A DNA stretch of 64,000 nucleotides from Levilactobacillus yonginensis (GTDB taxonomy: Bacteria; Bacillota; Bacilli; Lactobacillales; Lactobacillaceae). The notes beneath the pieces are model-generated. The model worked only from the letters and a program-made list of their open reading frames with translations, ran no database searches and had not been told where the DNA came from. Position 1 is the stretch's first letter; each line of letters opens with the position of its first letter. Made by a program: the position numbers and the translations under genes. The stretch covers positions 1-64,000 of the forward strand of contig NZ_RHNO01000012.1 in assembly GCF_003946265.1 (NCBI RefSeq), in the 5' to 3' direction. Below, in pieces: positions 1-7,953 of the stretch.

Positions 1-2
1 AT

Positions 3-224
3 ACCGCGGTGAAGCCGCTTAATCAAATCTACAAAAATTATAGTATTTCATCCGTCAACTTGACAGGGACTAGTACAAAGATGTACAATGATACTTTTTA
101 TCGTTACGGTTATGACGGCGTCAGAGATAATCGGGTAATCTTCGTAAGATTTTTCCTGGATGATGCTACTCATGGATCGAGAATTGATGTGAAGATGAAC
201 GGGCAACTACATCAAGCATATTAG
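3..224 (+). CDS. C-terminal end of an unknown protein (5' truncated by window edge)
   Basis: An open frame runs in from the window edge and stops at the TAG at 222-224, giving about 73 visible residues. The only possible start inside it, a GTG at 9, has no ribosome binding site, so the gene most likely begins outside the window. The visible end is polar and aromatic (many Tyr, Asn, Asp), with no membrane segment and no motif I recognise. A strong hairpin terminator follows 33 bases after the stop, which supports it being a real gene end. Function not assigned. Confidence 0.5.
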   Translation, partial: TAVKPLNQIYKNYSISSVNLTGTSTKMYNDTFYRYGYDGVRDNRVIFVRFFLDDATHGSRIDVKMNGQLHQAY

Positions 225-256
225 GATTGATGCGAAAATTCCCCAAAAATAATCAT

Positions 257-299
257 ATTAAAAACATGATTCTGGTTGTTTAAGAATCATGTTTTTAAT
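257..299 (+). terminator. Intrinsic terminator after the truncated first gene
   Basis: A perfect 17-bp inverted repeat (257-273 with 283-299) with a 9-base loop. The arms are A/T-rich at the base, so a U-rich end is built into the stem and it may terminate in both directions. Confidence 0.75.
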
Positions 300-316
300 T
301 GTGCACTGGTGCCGGT

Positions 317-346
317 TTGAATAAATTTATATCTTTGTTCTATTAT
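317..346 (+). promoter_or_regulatory. Possible promoter of the surface-protein remnant
   Basis: TTGAAT at 317-322 and TATTAT at 341-346 are separated by 18 bases. This lies about 75 bases upstream of the remnant ORF. It is a sequence match only. Confidence 0.35.
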
Positions 347-421
347 CTTCTCGCGTGAATTTGAGAGCAGGTTTCGGCTGCTACCAATGAGCGGTCAAAA
401 TTCAGAAAGAAGTGATCTGAT

Positions 422-634
422 ATGCGATTCAAGCAAGTATCACGTGAAGGTGATATGAAGTTTTACTATAAGCTTTTTAAGGCAGGCAAACAGTTAGTCA
501 ATGCCCCTATCGGAAAGTTAGCACTGACAAGTGCCGTTTTATTTACGATAGCGTTAGGCGGGGTCAATGCGGATACGGATACAACCGGAAGTGCTGATCC
601 GACCTCAACACAAACGAGTTTTTTGGTTAAATGA
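422..634 (+). pseudogene. Remnant of a KxYKxGKxW-type signal-peptide surface protein
   Basis: The frame encodes 70 residues from the ATG at 422, or 59 from the ATG at 455. Residues KLFKAGKQL, followed by a hydrophobic stretch (LALTSAVLFTIALGG) and an acidic/Thr-Ser segment, match the layout of the KxYKxGKxW signal peptide, with Leu where Trp is usual. That signal normally fronts very large serine-rich adhesins exported by the accessory Sec system. Here the frame stops after only about 20 residues past the signal, and a terminator begins 9 bases later, so the body of the protein is missing. It is either a deletion remnant or, less likely, a small secreted peptide. Confidence 0.6.
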
Positions 635-642
635 ATAAAAGC

Positions 643-679
643 GCCGCAAACGATTGGTAATTTCTCAATCGTTTGCGGC
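643..679. terminator. Bidirectional terminator between the remnant and nrdF
   Basis: A perfect 14-bp stem (643-656 with 666-679), GC-rich at its base, with T-rich sequence on both outer sides. It can serve the convergent remnant and the nrd operon. Confidence 0.8.
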
Positions 680-693
680 ATTTTATTTAGTGC

Positions 694-1689
694 TTATTTA
701 CTGGGATCTTGCGGATCAGCTGGCTCACCGATATTGTAGTCATCATCGTTCATGGCTTCAACGTTACCTAGGAGATAACCGTTCCCAACTTGGGAGAAGA
801 AGTCGTGGTTGGCCGTCGACGTGGAAATACCGTTCATGACCACGGGATCGACGTCTTCAGCAGTGTCGGGGAACAAGGGATCTTGGCCCAGGTTCATCAA
901 GGCTTTGTTGGCGTTATAGCGGATGAACGTTAGAACCTTGTCCGACCAACCAATTTGGTCGTAGAGGGTGTGGGTGTATTGTTCCTCATTCGCATAAAGC
1001 TTGTAAAGAAAGTCGTACATCCAGTCCTTCATCTGTTGTTGCTCGTTGTCCGTCAGTTCCTTCATGCCAAGCTGGAATTTGTAGCCAATGTAGGTGCCAT
1101 GGACGGATTCGTCACGTAGAATCAATTTAATGATTTCAGCGACGTTATTTAGCTTGTTGTGTCCCAGGTAGTAGAGGGGCGTGAAGAAACCAGAGTAGAA
1201 CAAGAAAGTTTCCAAGAAGACACTCGAAATCTTTTTCTTCAACGGATGTTCATCATCGTGATAGAGATCATAGATGCGTTTGGTCTTATTTTGGAGAAAT
1301 TCTTCAGAATCACTCCATTGGAAAATTTCGTCAATTTCATCTGGCGTGTTCAGCGTGGAAAAAATGGTGGAATAGCTCTTCGCGTGAACGGATTCCATGA
1401 ATTGGATGTTGTTCAGTACGGCCGTTTCGTGTGGGGTTCGGACATCCCGGCGCAGAGCGGCCATCCCATCTTGAGATTGGAGCGTGTCTAACAGGGTCAA
1501 ACCCCCAAAGACGTGGCCCACGACCCATTTATGGTCGGTGTCCAGTGTGCGCCAGTCATCCAAATCGTTGGAAACGGGAATCCGGGTATCCAGCCAAAAT
1601 TGTTCCGTGAGTTTTTCCCAGGTGGCCTTGTCGATTTCATCGGAAACTTGGTTCCAGTTGATTGCATTATAATTTTCAGTTCTTGCCAT
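694..1689 (-). CDS. nrdF: Class Ib ribonucleotide reductase, small (radical) subunit
   Basis: NrdF holds the dimetal centre and tyrosyl radical that drive reduction of ribonucleoside diphosphates by NrdE. At 331 residues it has the family length. Expected ligands are visible: Asp68, Glu99 and His102 within MESVHAKSYS, with the radical Tyr at about 106, and the second Glu/His pair in RDESVHGTY. The start ATG has an AAAGGAG ribosome binding site. It is the last gene of the minus-strand nrdH-nrdE-nrdF order, 45 bases after nrdE. No nrdI flavodoxin gene is next to it. Confidence 0.96.
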   Translation of the reverse strand: MARTENYNAINWNQVSDEIDKATWEKLTEQFWLDTRIPVSNDLDDWRTLDTDHKWVVGHVFGGLTLLDTLQSQDGMAALRRDVRTPHETAVLNNIQFMESVHAKSYSTIFSTLNTPDEIDEIFQWSDSEEFLQNKTKRIYDLYHDDEHPLKKKISSVFLETFLFYSGFFTPLYYLGHNKLNNVAEIIKLILRDESVHGTYIGYKFQLGMKELTDNEQQQMKDWMYDFLYKLYANEEQYTHTLYDQIGWSDKVLTFIRYNANKALMNLGQDPLFPDTAEDVDPVVMNGISTSTANHDFFSQVGNGYLLGNVEAMNDDDYNIGEPADPQDPSK

Positions 1690-1734
1690 GATGCCACTCC
1701 TTTTTGCGGTCCGCTTTACAGGTGGGGGAGGTTC

Positions 1735-3900
1735 CTAAATAACACAACTCTCACACTGGTTGGCGCCGACTTCATTGTTGTCATCGGTAAATGTCCGGAC
1801 ATAGTAGATGGACTTGATGCCCTTGCGATAAGCATAGTTCCGCAAAATGCTGAGATCTCGCGTCGTCATCTTATCGGTACGGCCGTTTTTCCACTCGTAC
1901 AGACCGGTTGGAATTGTCGAACGCATGAACAACGTTAGGCTCATTCCTTGGTCCACGTGCTTTTGGGCAGCGGCGTAAACGTCGATGACCCGGCGCATGT
2001 CGGTGTCGTAAGCAGACTTGTAGTAAGGCATGGTGTCGTTGTCCAGGTAAGGTGCTGGGTAGTAGATCTTACCGATCGTCTTTTCCTGGCGTTCTTCAAT
2101 TCGGTTGATGATGGGGTGCAGACTAGCAGTCGTATCGTTGATATAGGAGATCGACCCGTTGGGGGCAACGGCCATCCGGTTCTGATGGTAGAGGCCATCA
2201 CGCATGACGGCAACCTTAAGGTCAGCCCAGTCTGCAGGTGATGGTAACCAAACGTCAGCGAAGAGGTCCTGGACCTTTTCGTTGGTTGGTCGCCAATCCT
2301 GTTCCGTGTACCGGTCGAAGTAGGTTCCAGAAGCGTAAGCACTCTTAGCAAAGTTGTGGAACGTTTCGTGCTTTTCCTTAGCAATTTGGTTAGAGGCCTT
2401 TAACGTCCAATAGTTGAGTAGCATGAAGTAGGTGCTGGTGAAGGCCACGCTATCTTTGGAACCGTACATCATATGGTTCTTGGCAAAGTAGCTGTGCAGG
2501 CCCATGGCGCCTAATCCAATGGTGTGCGCGAGGTGGTTACCCTTTTGAATGGATGGCACGACGTCGATATCCGAATGATCGGTCACAAACGTCAAGGCCC
2601 GGACCATGGTTTCCACAGAATGACCGAAGTTTGGTGACGTCATCAGGTTAACGATGTTAGTCGACCCCAGGTTGCAGGAGATATCGGTACCGAGCTTGAC
2701 GTATTCCTGCTGGTTGTTAACAGTTGACGGTGTCTGAACCTGCATAATCTCAGAACACAGGTTACTCATCACGATGCGCCCGTCAATGGGGTTCTCCCGG
2801 TTAGCAGTATCGATGTTGACGATGTATGGGTAACCGGATTCCTGTTGGAGCTTACCAATATCAGTTTCCAAATCCCGGGCCTTCATCTTCTTCTTGTGAA
2901 TGTCGGGATTGGCGACCATGTTGTCGTACTCAGTTGAAATATCCACGTAGGAGAATGGCTTGCCATAGATTCGTTCGACGTCGTAAGGACTGAAGAGGTA
3001 CATGTCTGCGTCCTGTTCACAGAGTTCGTAAAACTTATCGGGCACAGTGATGCCTAGTGAGAGTGTCTTGAGCCGAATTTTTTCGTCGGCGTTTTCCTTC
3101 TTGGCACTCAAAAAGGCCACGATATCTGGATGGAACACGCTCAGGTAAACGACCCCGGCACCTTGCCGTTGTCCCAATTGGTTGGAGTAGGAGAAACTGT
3201 CTTCCAGCAATTTCATGACTGGAACGACGCCTGAGGCAGCCCCTTCAATGTGTTTGATTGGGTCACCGGCCCCCCGTAAGTTAGAGAGACTGATGCCGAC
3301 CCCACCACCGATACGGGAAAGCTGTAGGGCAGAATTGATGGTCCGACCAATGGTATTCATGTCATCAGTCGATTGAATCAAGAAACAGGATACTAATTCA
3401 CCACGGCGTGAACGGCCAGCGTTCAAAAAGCTGGGGGTAGCGGGTTGGTACCGCTGATGAATGATTTCGTCGGCCAGGTCATGGGCCAATTGTTCGTTAC
3501 CATCGGCGAAGTCTAAGGCGTTCATAGCGACCCGGTCAATAAAGTTTTCTAAGTAAAAATCATTGTCGTCAGTTTTCAGTGCATATTGGGCGTAGAATTT
3601 GTACGCTGCCATAAAGGATTTAAAGTGGAAATTTTGACCACGTAAGAAGGCGTACAGGTCTTCGATGAAGCTGAAGTCATACTGGTCAATGATGTGTTTT
3701 TCGACGTAATTATTGTCGACCAAGTAGTTGAAGCGGTCTTTCAATGAGGCGAACTTCTTGGTGTTGGGTTCGACATTTTCTTTGATGAAGGCTTGGAGCG
3801 CTTCTTGGTCCTTGTTTAACGGAATTTGGCCGTTAACGGGGATATTGATCTCGTTGTTTAAGTCGTAATACGTGACGTTCTTTAAGTCCTTTAGGCTCAT
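1735..3900 (-). CDS. nrdE: Class Ib ribonucleotide reductase, large (catalytic) subunit
   Basis: NrdE reduces NDPs to dNDPs, using the radical from NrdF and electrons from NrdH. The family's active-site cysteines are visible: one in LVSCFLIQS (about residue 174), one in SNLCSEIM, and the C-terminal swinging pair CESC four residues before the end. The frame is open three codons further upstream (TTG at 3909). I prefer the ATG at 3900, because AGAAAGAAG sits at the right distance from it, giving 721 residues. It lacks the long N-terminal ATP cone of class Ia enzymes, as expected for class Ib. It is co-oriented with nrdH, but a hairpin lies between them. Confidence 0.96.
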   Translation of the reverse strand: MSLKDLKNVTYYDLNNEINIPVNGQIPLNKDQEALQAFIKENVEPNTKKFASLKDRFNYLVDNNYVEKHIIDQYDFSFIEDLYAFLRGQNFHFKSFMAAYKFYAQYALKTDDNDFYLENFIDRVAMNALDFADGNEQLAHDLADEIIHQRYQPATPSFLNAGRSRRGELVSCFLIQSTDDMNTIGRTINSALQLSRIGGGVGISLSNLRGAGDPIKHIEGAASGVVPVMKLLEDSFSYSNQLGQRQGAGVVYLSVFHPDIVAFLSAKKENADEKIRLKTLSLGITVPDKFYELCEQDADMYLFSPYDVERIYGKPFSYVDISTEYDNMVANPDIHKKKMKARDLETDIGKLQQESGYPYIVNIDTANRENPIDGRIVMSNLCSEIMQVQTPSTVNNQQEYVKLGTDISCNLGSTNIVNLMTSPNFGHSVETMVRALTFVTDHSDIDVVPSIQKGNHLAHTIGLGAMGLHSYFAKNHMMYGSKDSVAFTSTYFMLLNYWTLKASNQIAKEKHETFHNFAKSAYASGTYFDRYTEQDWRPTNEKVQDLFADVWLPSPADWADLKVAVMRDGLYHQNRMAVAPNGSISYINDTTASLHPIINRIEERQEKTIGKIYYPAPYLDNDTMPYYKSAYDTDMRRVIDVYAAAQKHVDQGMSLTLFMRSTIPTGLYEWKNGRTDKMTTRDLSILRNYAYRKGIKSIYYVRTFTDDNNEVGANQCESCVI

Positions 3901-3944
3901 ACTAATCAACTCTTCTTTCTCTCAATAGGTGCGAAAAATCAAAC

Positions 3945-3978
3945 AAAAAAGCGCCACCGTGAACAGACACGACGTCGC
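3945..3978 (-). terminator. Hairpin with U-tract between nrdH and nrdE (possible attenuator)
   Basis: Read on the minus strand, an 11-bp stem (3978-3968 with 3961-3951) with one mismatch and two G-U pairs encloses a 6-base loop and is followed at once by six Ts. It has terminator form but lies inside an apparent operon. It may therefore set the nrdH to nrdEF ratio. Confidence 0.55.
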
Positions 3979-4004
3979 CAAGACGGGTTAGTGCCGAACT
4001 TAAA

Positions 4005-4232
4005 TTAGCCCGCGATTTGGGTTAATTGATCAGGTCGGAAGCCATAAAAGGCTGGGTGACCGGGTGCTTCAATTACGGGAACCGCCTGGAAACCTTTTTC
4101 TTTTAGGTAAGTCACATATTCTGGATTCTGGTTAATATTACGTTCCTCGAATTCCACGTTGTGTTCGCTGAGAAAACGCTTTGTCATCTTGCACTGCATG
4201 CAATTGTTCTTTGAGTAAATCGTTACTTTCAT
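4005..4232 (-). CDS. nrdH: NrdH-redoxin, electron donor of class Ib RNR
   Basis: A small glutaredoxin-like protein that passes electrons from thioredoxin reductase to NrdE. The redox motif CMQC is at residues 11-14 from the chosen start, and the C-terminal GFRPDQL matches the NrdH family. An upstream in-frame GTG at 4241 would add three residues. The ATG at 4232 is preferred because an AGAGGA site lies about 10 bases before it. The product is 75 residues, the family size. It is first gene of the nrd operon; trxB at 49.1 kb could supply its reductant. Confidence 0.93.
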   Translation of the reverse strand: MKVTIYSKNNCMQCKMTKRFLSEHNVEFEERNINQNPEYVTYLKEKGFQAVPVIEAPGHPAFYGFRPDQLTQIAG

Positions 4233-4270
4233 TGTTGCCACATCCTCTAAATTTCATTATCAATGTGTTC

Positions 4271-4298
4271 AGTGTACACCAGATATGGAAAAATACAA
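4271..4298 (-). promoter_or_regulatory. Promoter of the nrdHEF operon
   Basis: On the minus strand, a -35 TTGTAT (4298-4293) and a -10 TACACT (4276-4271) are 16 bases apart, about 40 bases before the nrdH start. Confidence 0.55.
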
Positions 4299-4307
4299 TC
4301 AAAAAAG

Positions 4308-4355
4308 ACACCATATTTGGTAGTTGGAACATACAATAACTACTAAATGTGGTGT
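4308..4355. promoter_or_regulatory. Tandem NrdR-box-like operator
   Basis: Two 16-mers, 4308-4323 and 4340-4355, begin 32 bases apart. They are related to each other in inverted orientation (14 of 16 positions agree) and resemble the NrdR box (ACAC, an A/T centre, GTGT). NrdR normally binds paired boxes about three helical turns apart, upstream of RNR operons. The pair sits just upstream of the nrdH -35. The assignment rests on sequence pattern and position. Confidence 0.6.
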
Positions 4356-4431
4356 CTGAGCTGTTAAATTTATTTTGTTTGGCCTCGACCCGTTTTCTAC
4401 GGTAAAATAGGTCTAAAAGGTGGCGGAAATA

Positions 4432-5034
4432 TTGACTAATCATTATTATACACAAAATCCAGACGTTTTACACGAAGAACATCATTGGCCGTTTACTCTC
4501 TTAGGCAACGAATTGTTGTTTACCACCGACAACGGTGTCTTCTCGAAAAATCGCGTGGACTACGGTTCACGGGCGCTCTTAGCGGCCTTCAATGCCGACC
4601 AGACGCCGGCTGGCCCCTGGCTTGACTTGGGGACGGGATATGGTCCTATCGGCCTAGCATTGGCTAAGAAGTGGCCTGAACGACAGGTGACAATGGTCGA
4701 TGTGAATGAGTTGGCGTTAGCGCTGGCTCGCCAAAATGCAGTGGCTAACCAAATTGAAAATGTTGAAATCAAGACGTCAGATATCTATGCGGACGTCACG
4801 GAGCGTTACGCGGCTATCCTTACTAACCCACCGGTTCGGGCTGGTAAAAAGGTGGTTACAGCGATGTTGACGGGGGCCAAAGAACACCTGCTACCAGGCG
4901 GAACATTGACCGTTGTTCTGCAAAAGAAGCAGGGGGCACCGTCAGCTGAGAAGACGATGAAAGAAACGTTTGGTAACTGTGCCATCATCAAGAAAGACAA
5001 AGGGTATTACATCTTAGAAAGCACACTGAATTAA
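4432..5034 (+). CDS. Class I SAM-dependent methyltransferase, RsmC-like
   Basis: It likely methylates a guanine in 16S rRNA (RsmC/YbxB family). The SAM-binding motif I, DLGTGYGPIG, is at residues 65-74 and the catalytic NPPVRAGK at about 132-139. The frame extends to a GTG at 4420, but the TTG at 4432 fits better. It has AAAGGTGG eight bases upstream, and the resulting MTNHYYTQNP matches how this family usually begins. The product is 200 residues, the single-domain Gram-positive form. It is followed by tadA after 28 bases, so the two translation-related genes are probably co-transcribed. Confidence 0.85.
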   Translation: MTNHYYTQNPDVLHEEHHWPFTLLGNELLFTTDNGVFSKNRVDYGSRALLAAFNADQTPAGPWLDLGTGYGPIGLALAKKWPERQVTMVDVNELALALARQNAVANQIENVEIKTSDIYADVTERYAAILTNPPVRAGKKVVTAMLTGAKEHLLPGGTLTVVLQKKQGAPSAEKTMKETFGNCAIIKKDKGYYILESTLN

Positions 5035-5062
5035 CTGTTAGCAATGAAAGGAGGCGGTCCGC

Positions 5063-5593
5063 GTGCGACAAGTCAGTTACAGTCCAATAGAACGACACTA
5101 CATGCAAGAAGCACTCTTTGAAGCTGACCAGGCTGGCCTGATTGGGGAGGTGCCTATCGGTGCGGTCATCGTTCACGGTGATCAAATCGTGGGGCGTGGC
5201 CATAATCTCAGGGAACACGGAAATGATGCCACCATGCACGCGGAAGTCCGGGCCATTGAGGAGGCCTGTGCTACATTACATAGTTGGCGTTTAGAAGATT
5301 GCCAACTGTATGTGACGATTGAGCCGTGTCTCATGTGTAGTGGTGCCATTATCAATTCACGAATTCCGGTGGTCTACTATGGCGCCAGGGACCCCAAGGC
5401 GGGCGCGGTCGACAGCCTTTACGAGACGTTGACGGACAGTCGGCTAAATCACCGGGTGACGGTGTACGAGGGTCTGATGGCTAAGAGTGCTGGCGAACGC
5501 ATGGTAAGTTTCTTCCAGGCAGCTCGTAAGCGACAGAAGGCGGCCAAAAAGGCCCGGAAAGCTGCTCAGCGGTCCCAGCAGGTTGAGGAGTAA
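5063..5593 (+). CDS. tadA: tRNA-specific adenosine deaminase (A34 to inosine)
   Basis: TadA deaminates the wobble adenosine of tRNA-Arg(ACG). Zinc-site residues are visible: HAE at 59-61 (His ligand, catalytic Glu) and PCLMC at 88-92 (two Cys ligands). The C-terminal helix is unusually Lys/Arg/Ala rich. The GTG start has a strong AAAGGAGG site. At 176 residues it is slightly longer than average because of the basic tail. A 111-nt palindromic repeat begins 22 bases after the stop. Confidence 0.93.
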   Translation: MRQVSYSPIERHYMQEALFEADQAGLIGEVPIGAVIVHGDQIVGRGHNLREHGNDATMHAEVRAIEEACATLHSWRLEDCQLYVTIEPCLMCSGAIINSRIPVVYYGARDPKAGAVDSLYETLTDSRLNHRVTVYEGLMAKSAGERMVSFFQAARKRQKAAKKARKAAQRSQQVEE

Positions 5594-5614
5594 GTGGGCT
5601 GCAGTGGCTGAAAC

Positions 5615-5725
5615 GTGGTCGGTGAGGCAGCTGGTTCCGCTTAACCCCGTAAAAATAAGAATCCAAGCCCGGGATTCTCATTTTTACGATGTTAATGCTC
5701 ACCAGCTAAGCGCCTCACCGACCAC
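5615..5725 (+). repeat. 111-nt structured palindromic repeat, copy 1
   Basis: The outer stem is a perfect 14 bp (5615-5628 with 5712-5725). Inside are AGCTGG/CCAGCT and TTAAC/GTTAA complementarities, then an inner stem (about 5648-5656 with 5680-5688), continued by AGAATCC/GGATTCT around a 7-base loop. Reverse-complemented copy 2 (28364-28474) aligns along its full length without gaps (about 76 of 111 identical by my count). It lies directly 3' of tadA and just upstream of the SRP RNA promoter. It is not a simple terminator, since no strong T-run follows. Its role is unknown. Confidence 0.85.
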
Positions 5726-5740
5726 TCTTTAATAACATCC

Positions 5741-5769
5741 TAGACACTCCGCTAAAATCATGCTACACT
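5741..5769 (+). promoter_or_regulatory. Promoter of the SRP RNA gene
   Basis: TAGACA (5741-5746), a 17-base spacer and TACACT (5764-5769), preceded by TGC. The predicted start is near 5776. Confidence 0.7.
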
Positions 5770-5775
5770 AGTATT

Positions 5776-5887
5776 TGCCGTTAAGGCCTTGGAGCAAGGG
5801 TGGGCTTACGAATCGTGTCAGGTCCGGAAGGAAGCAGCACTAAGTTCGTTTCGCTTTGTGCTTCAAGTTTATGAGCTAATTCCAACT
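5776..5887 (+). ncRNA. ffs: Signal recognition particle RNA (small bacterial type)
   Basis: The universally conserved SRP RNA tip is present: GTCAGGTCCGGAAGGAAGCA at about 5816-5835, which carries the GGAA tetraloop and the Ffh-binding internal loop. Flanking arms pair (TTGGA at 5789-5793 with TCCAA at 5881-5885), so this is the short form of roughly 100 nt without an Alu domain. The ends are approximate and set by the promoter and the following terminator. It forms SRP with Ffh for co-translational membrane targeting. Confidence 0.92.
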
Positions 5888-5914
5888 CCTAGTCCGTGGA
5901 CTGGGAGTTTTTTT
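5884..5914 (+). terminator. Terminator of the SRP RNA
   Basis: AACTCCTAGTCC pairs with GGACTGGGAGTT around a 2-base loop, followed by a run of Ts. Confidence 0.85.
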
Positions 5915-6028
5915 GTGCCTAATTTAGGGTGTTCAGCTATTTACCAGTGAAACTATCTATATGGAAGAAAAAATATTTTATTGTGGTAGCGGATACGGTT
6001 TGAGGCCCAACAGCGGTTGGCATGGAGA

Positions 6029-6078
6029 CGGGGGGGATTCCCGAAATACTTGCGGTCAATCCGTGGCGGGGACCCCCG
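6029..6078. other. Nested hairpin upstream of dnaX
   Basis: CGGGGG (6029-6034) pairs with CCCCCG (6073-6078), and inside it GGATT (6035-6039) pairs with AATCC (6058-6062). The dnaX -10 hexamer lies nine bases after it, so the structure occupies the -35 region. Role unknown; the rest of 5915-6163 holds no gene. Confidence 0.5.
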
Positions 6079-6086
6079 AAAAAGGC

Positions 6087-6092
6087 TATAAT
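6087..6092 (+). promoter_or_regulatory. -10 element of the dnaX operon promoter
   Basis: A perfect TATAAT lies about 70 bases before the dnaX ATG. No good -35 hexamer is seen at the expected distance. Confidence 0.45.
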
Positions 6093-6163
6093 TGTTATCA
6101 GTGAATTTTAAAAATGTGTCACTTAAACAAATGATTTTAACCTCACGGAAAGGAACGGATTGC

Positions 6164-7933
6164 ATGGCTTATCAAGCACTTTATCGGGTTTGGCGGCCCC
6201 AAAGATTTGACGACATGATTGGGCAAGAAGTGATTACCCGAACGCTTAAGAACGCGATTACCACGAATCAGATCAGTCACGCCTATCTCTTTGCCGGTCC
6301 TCGTGGAACGGGGAAGACTTCAGCGGCTAAGATTTTTGCCAAAGCCATCAACTGTCACCACCAAACGGACGGTGAACCTTGCAACGAATGTGAGGCGTGT
6401 CGGGCAATTACCGATGGGACTTTGAACGACGTCATTGAAATTGATGCGGCGTCTAACAACGGGGTCGAAGAAATTCGTGACATTCGGGATAAAGTAAAAT
6501 ACGCGCCAACGGTTGCCGACTACAAGGTATACATCATTGATGAAGTCCACATGTTGTCGACGGGGGCGTTCAACGCCTTACTGAAGACCTTGGAAGAACC
6601 GCCCGCAAATGTCATCTTTATTTTGGCGACGACGGAACCGCACAAGATTCCGGCAACGATTATTTCCCGAACGCAACGGTTTGATTTCAAACGGATTGCA
6701 GCGAGCGATAGTTACGATCGGATGATCTACATCCTGAAACAAAAGGATGTAACTTACGATGACCAGGCTGTTAAGGTGATTGCGAAGGCGGCTGAAGGTG
6801 GTATGCGGGATGCCCTGAGTATCCTGGATCAAGCGTTGTCCTTTGGCGACAACGAAATCACCCTGGATAATGCCCTCTTAGTTACAGGGAGCGTTACCCA
6901 TGAACTCCTGGCGACCTACGTCCAACAGGTACTGGTCGGGGACACCAAGGCAGCATTAGCGACCCTACAGTCCGTACTGGAAGCCGGTAAAGATGCTGAG
7001 CGCTTTACCGAAGACGTGATTGGCTACGCCCGTGACTTATTGCTGTACCAGCAGGCACCACAATTGGTGGAAGAAGCAGAAATGGGCAGTGTCAGTGATG
7101 ACTTTAAAGCCTTAGCGGAAAAGACGCCAGCCCAGACCATGTACGCTATGATCAATGAGCTGAACGCGATTCAGCAGCAGATGCGGTTTACGACCCATCC
7201 GGACGTTTATTTAGAAATTTTGACAATTAAGTTGGCTGAAATTGGTCGGCAATCGGGGACACCGGTGGCGACGCCGACAGCTGCGACACCCAATGCAGCC
7301 GCGCCAAGTGCACCGGCGCCCGCCGCTACTGAGGCGCAGGGAACACCAGCCGTGGCCGAGTTGCAACATGAAATCGATCAGCTACGTTCTGCGGTCAAGC
7401 ACCTTGAACAAGCGCCCGCACCGACTAAGGCAGCTGCTCCGGCTAAGCCCCGGGTCAATAAGTCTGCACCGGCTAAGGAAGTCAACTTAGCTAAGATCTA
7501 TCCCGTTCTGGGGAGTGCCACGCGAGAAAAGCTGAATCAGTTGCAGGAGGCTTGGCCAGACTTATTGAACAGTTTATCAGTCACTCAGCGGGCCGTGATG
7601 AAGGTTTCGCAACCCGTAGCGGCAGCGGATTCAGGCGTGATTGTTGCCTTTGACTACTCATTCTTGTATCAACGGGCAACAACCGATAATGAGCTGACGG
7701 ATGCCTTAGAAAATGGGTTGGACCGCATGATCGGTGCCGCTCTGCCGGTGGTCTTTGTACCAAAGGATGAGTGGCCAGTTATTCGAAAGAATTACTTGAC
7801 GGCGCATAAGGCTGAGTTGCAAAATAACGCAGAGGGTGAACCGGAAGAACCGGCGACACCCGCAGCCAATCCAGTTGTGACCAAGGCGGAAGAATTATTT
7901 GGTAAAGAGATTGTTGATGTGAAAAAAGATTAA
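6164..7933 (+). CDS. dnaX: DNA polymerase III subunit gamma/tau
   Basis: The AAA+ clamp-loader ATPase that loads the beta clamp and, through its C-terminal part, ties the polymerase to the helicase. Walker A GPRGTGKT is at 45-52, four zinc cysteines are at 64, 73, 76 and 79, and DEVH is at 126-129. A Pro/Ala-rich linker (about 365-445) precedes the tau region. The open frame reaches back to 6092, but the ATG at 6164 has a GGAAAGGA site and matches the family start [12 protein letters not shown]. The product is 589 residues. It heads a dnaX-ybaB-recR-yaaL cluster typical of Firmicutes. Confidence 0.97.
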   Translation: MAYQALYRVWRPQRFDDMIGQEVITRTLKNAITTNQISHAYLFAGPRGTGKTSAAKIFAKAINCHHQTDGEPCNECEACRAITDGTLNDVIEIDAASNNGVEEIRDIRDKVKYAPTVADYKVYIIDEVHMLSTGAFNALLKTLEEPPANVIFILATTEPHKIPATIISRTQRFDFKRIAASDSYDRMIYILKQKDVTYDDQAVKVIAKAAEGGMRDALSILDQALSFGDNEITLDNALLVTGSVTHELLATYVQQVLVGDTKAALATLQSVLEAGKDAERFTEDVIGYARDLLLYQQAPQLVEEAEMGSVSDDFKALAEKTPAQTMYAMINELNAIQQQMRFTTHPDVYLEILTIKLAEIGRQSGTPVATPTAATPNAAAPSAPAPAATEAQGTPAVAELQHEIDQLRSAVKHLEQAPAPTKAAAPAKPRVNKSAPAKEVNLAKIYPVLGSATREKLNQLQEAWPDLLNSLSVTQRAVMKVSQPVAAADSGVIVAFDYSFLYQRATTDNELTDALENGLDRMIGAALPVVFVPKDEWPVIRKNYLTAHKAELQNNAEGEPEEPATPAANPVVTKAEELFGKEIVDVKKD

Positions 7934-7953
7934 ATTTTGGAAGGATGATTAAA

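Noticed and set aside
6164-7933. Programmed frameshift in dnaX producing a short gamma form
   Set aside because: I saw no A-rich slippery run followed by a stem-loop at the expected place.
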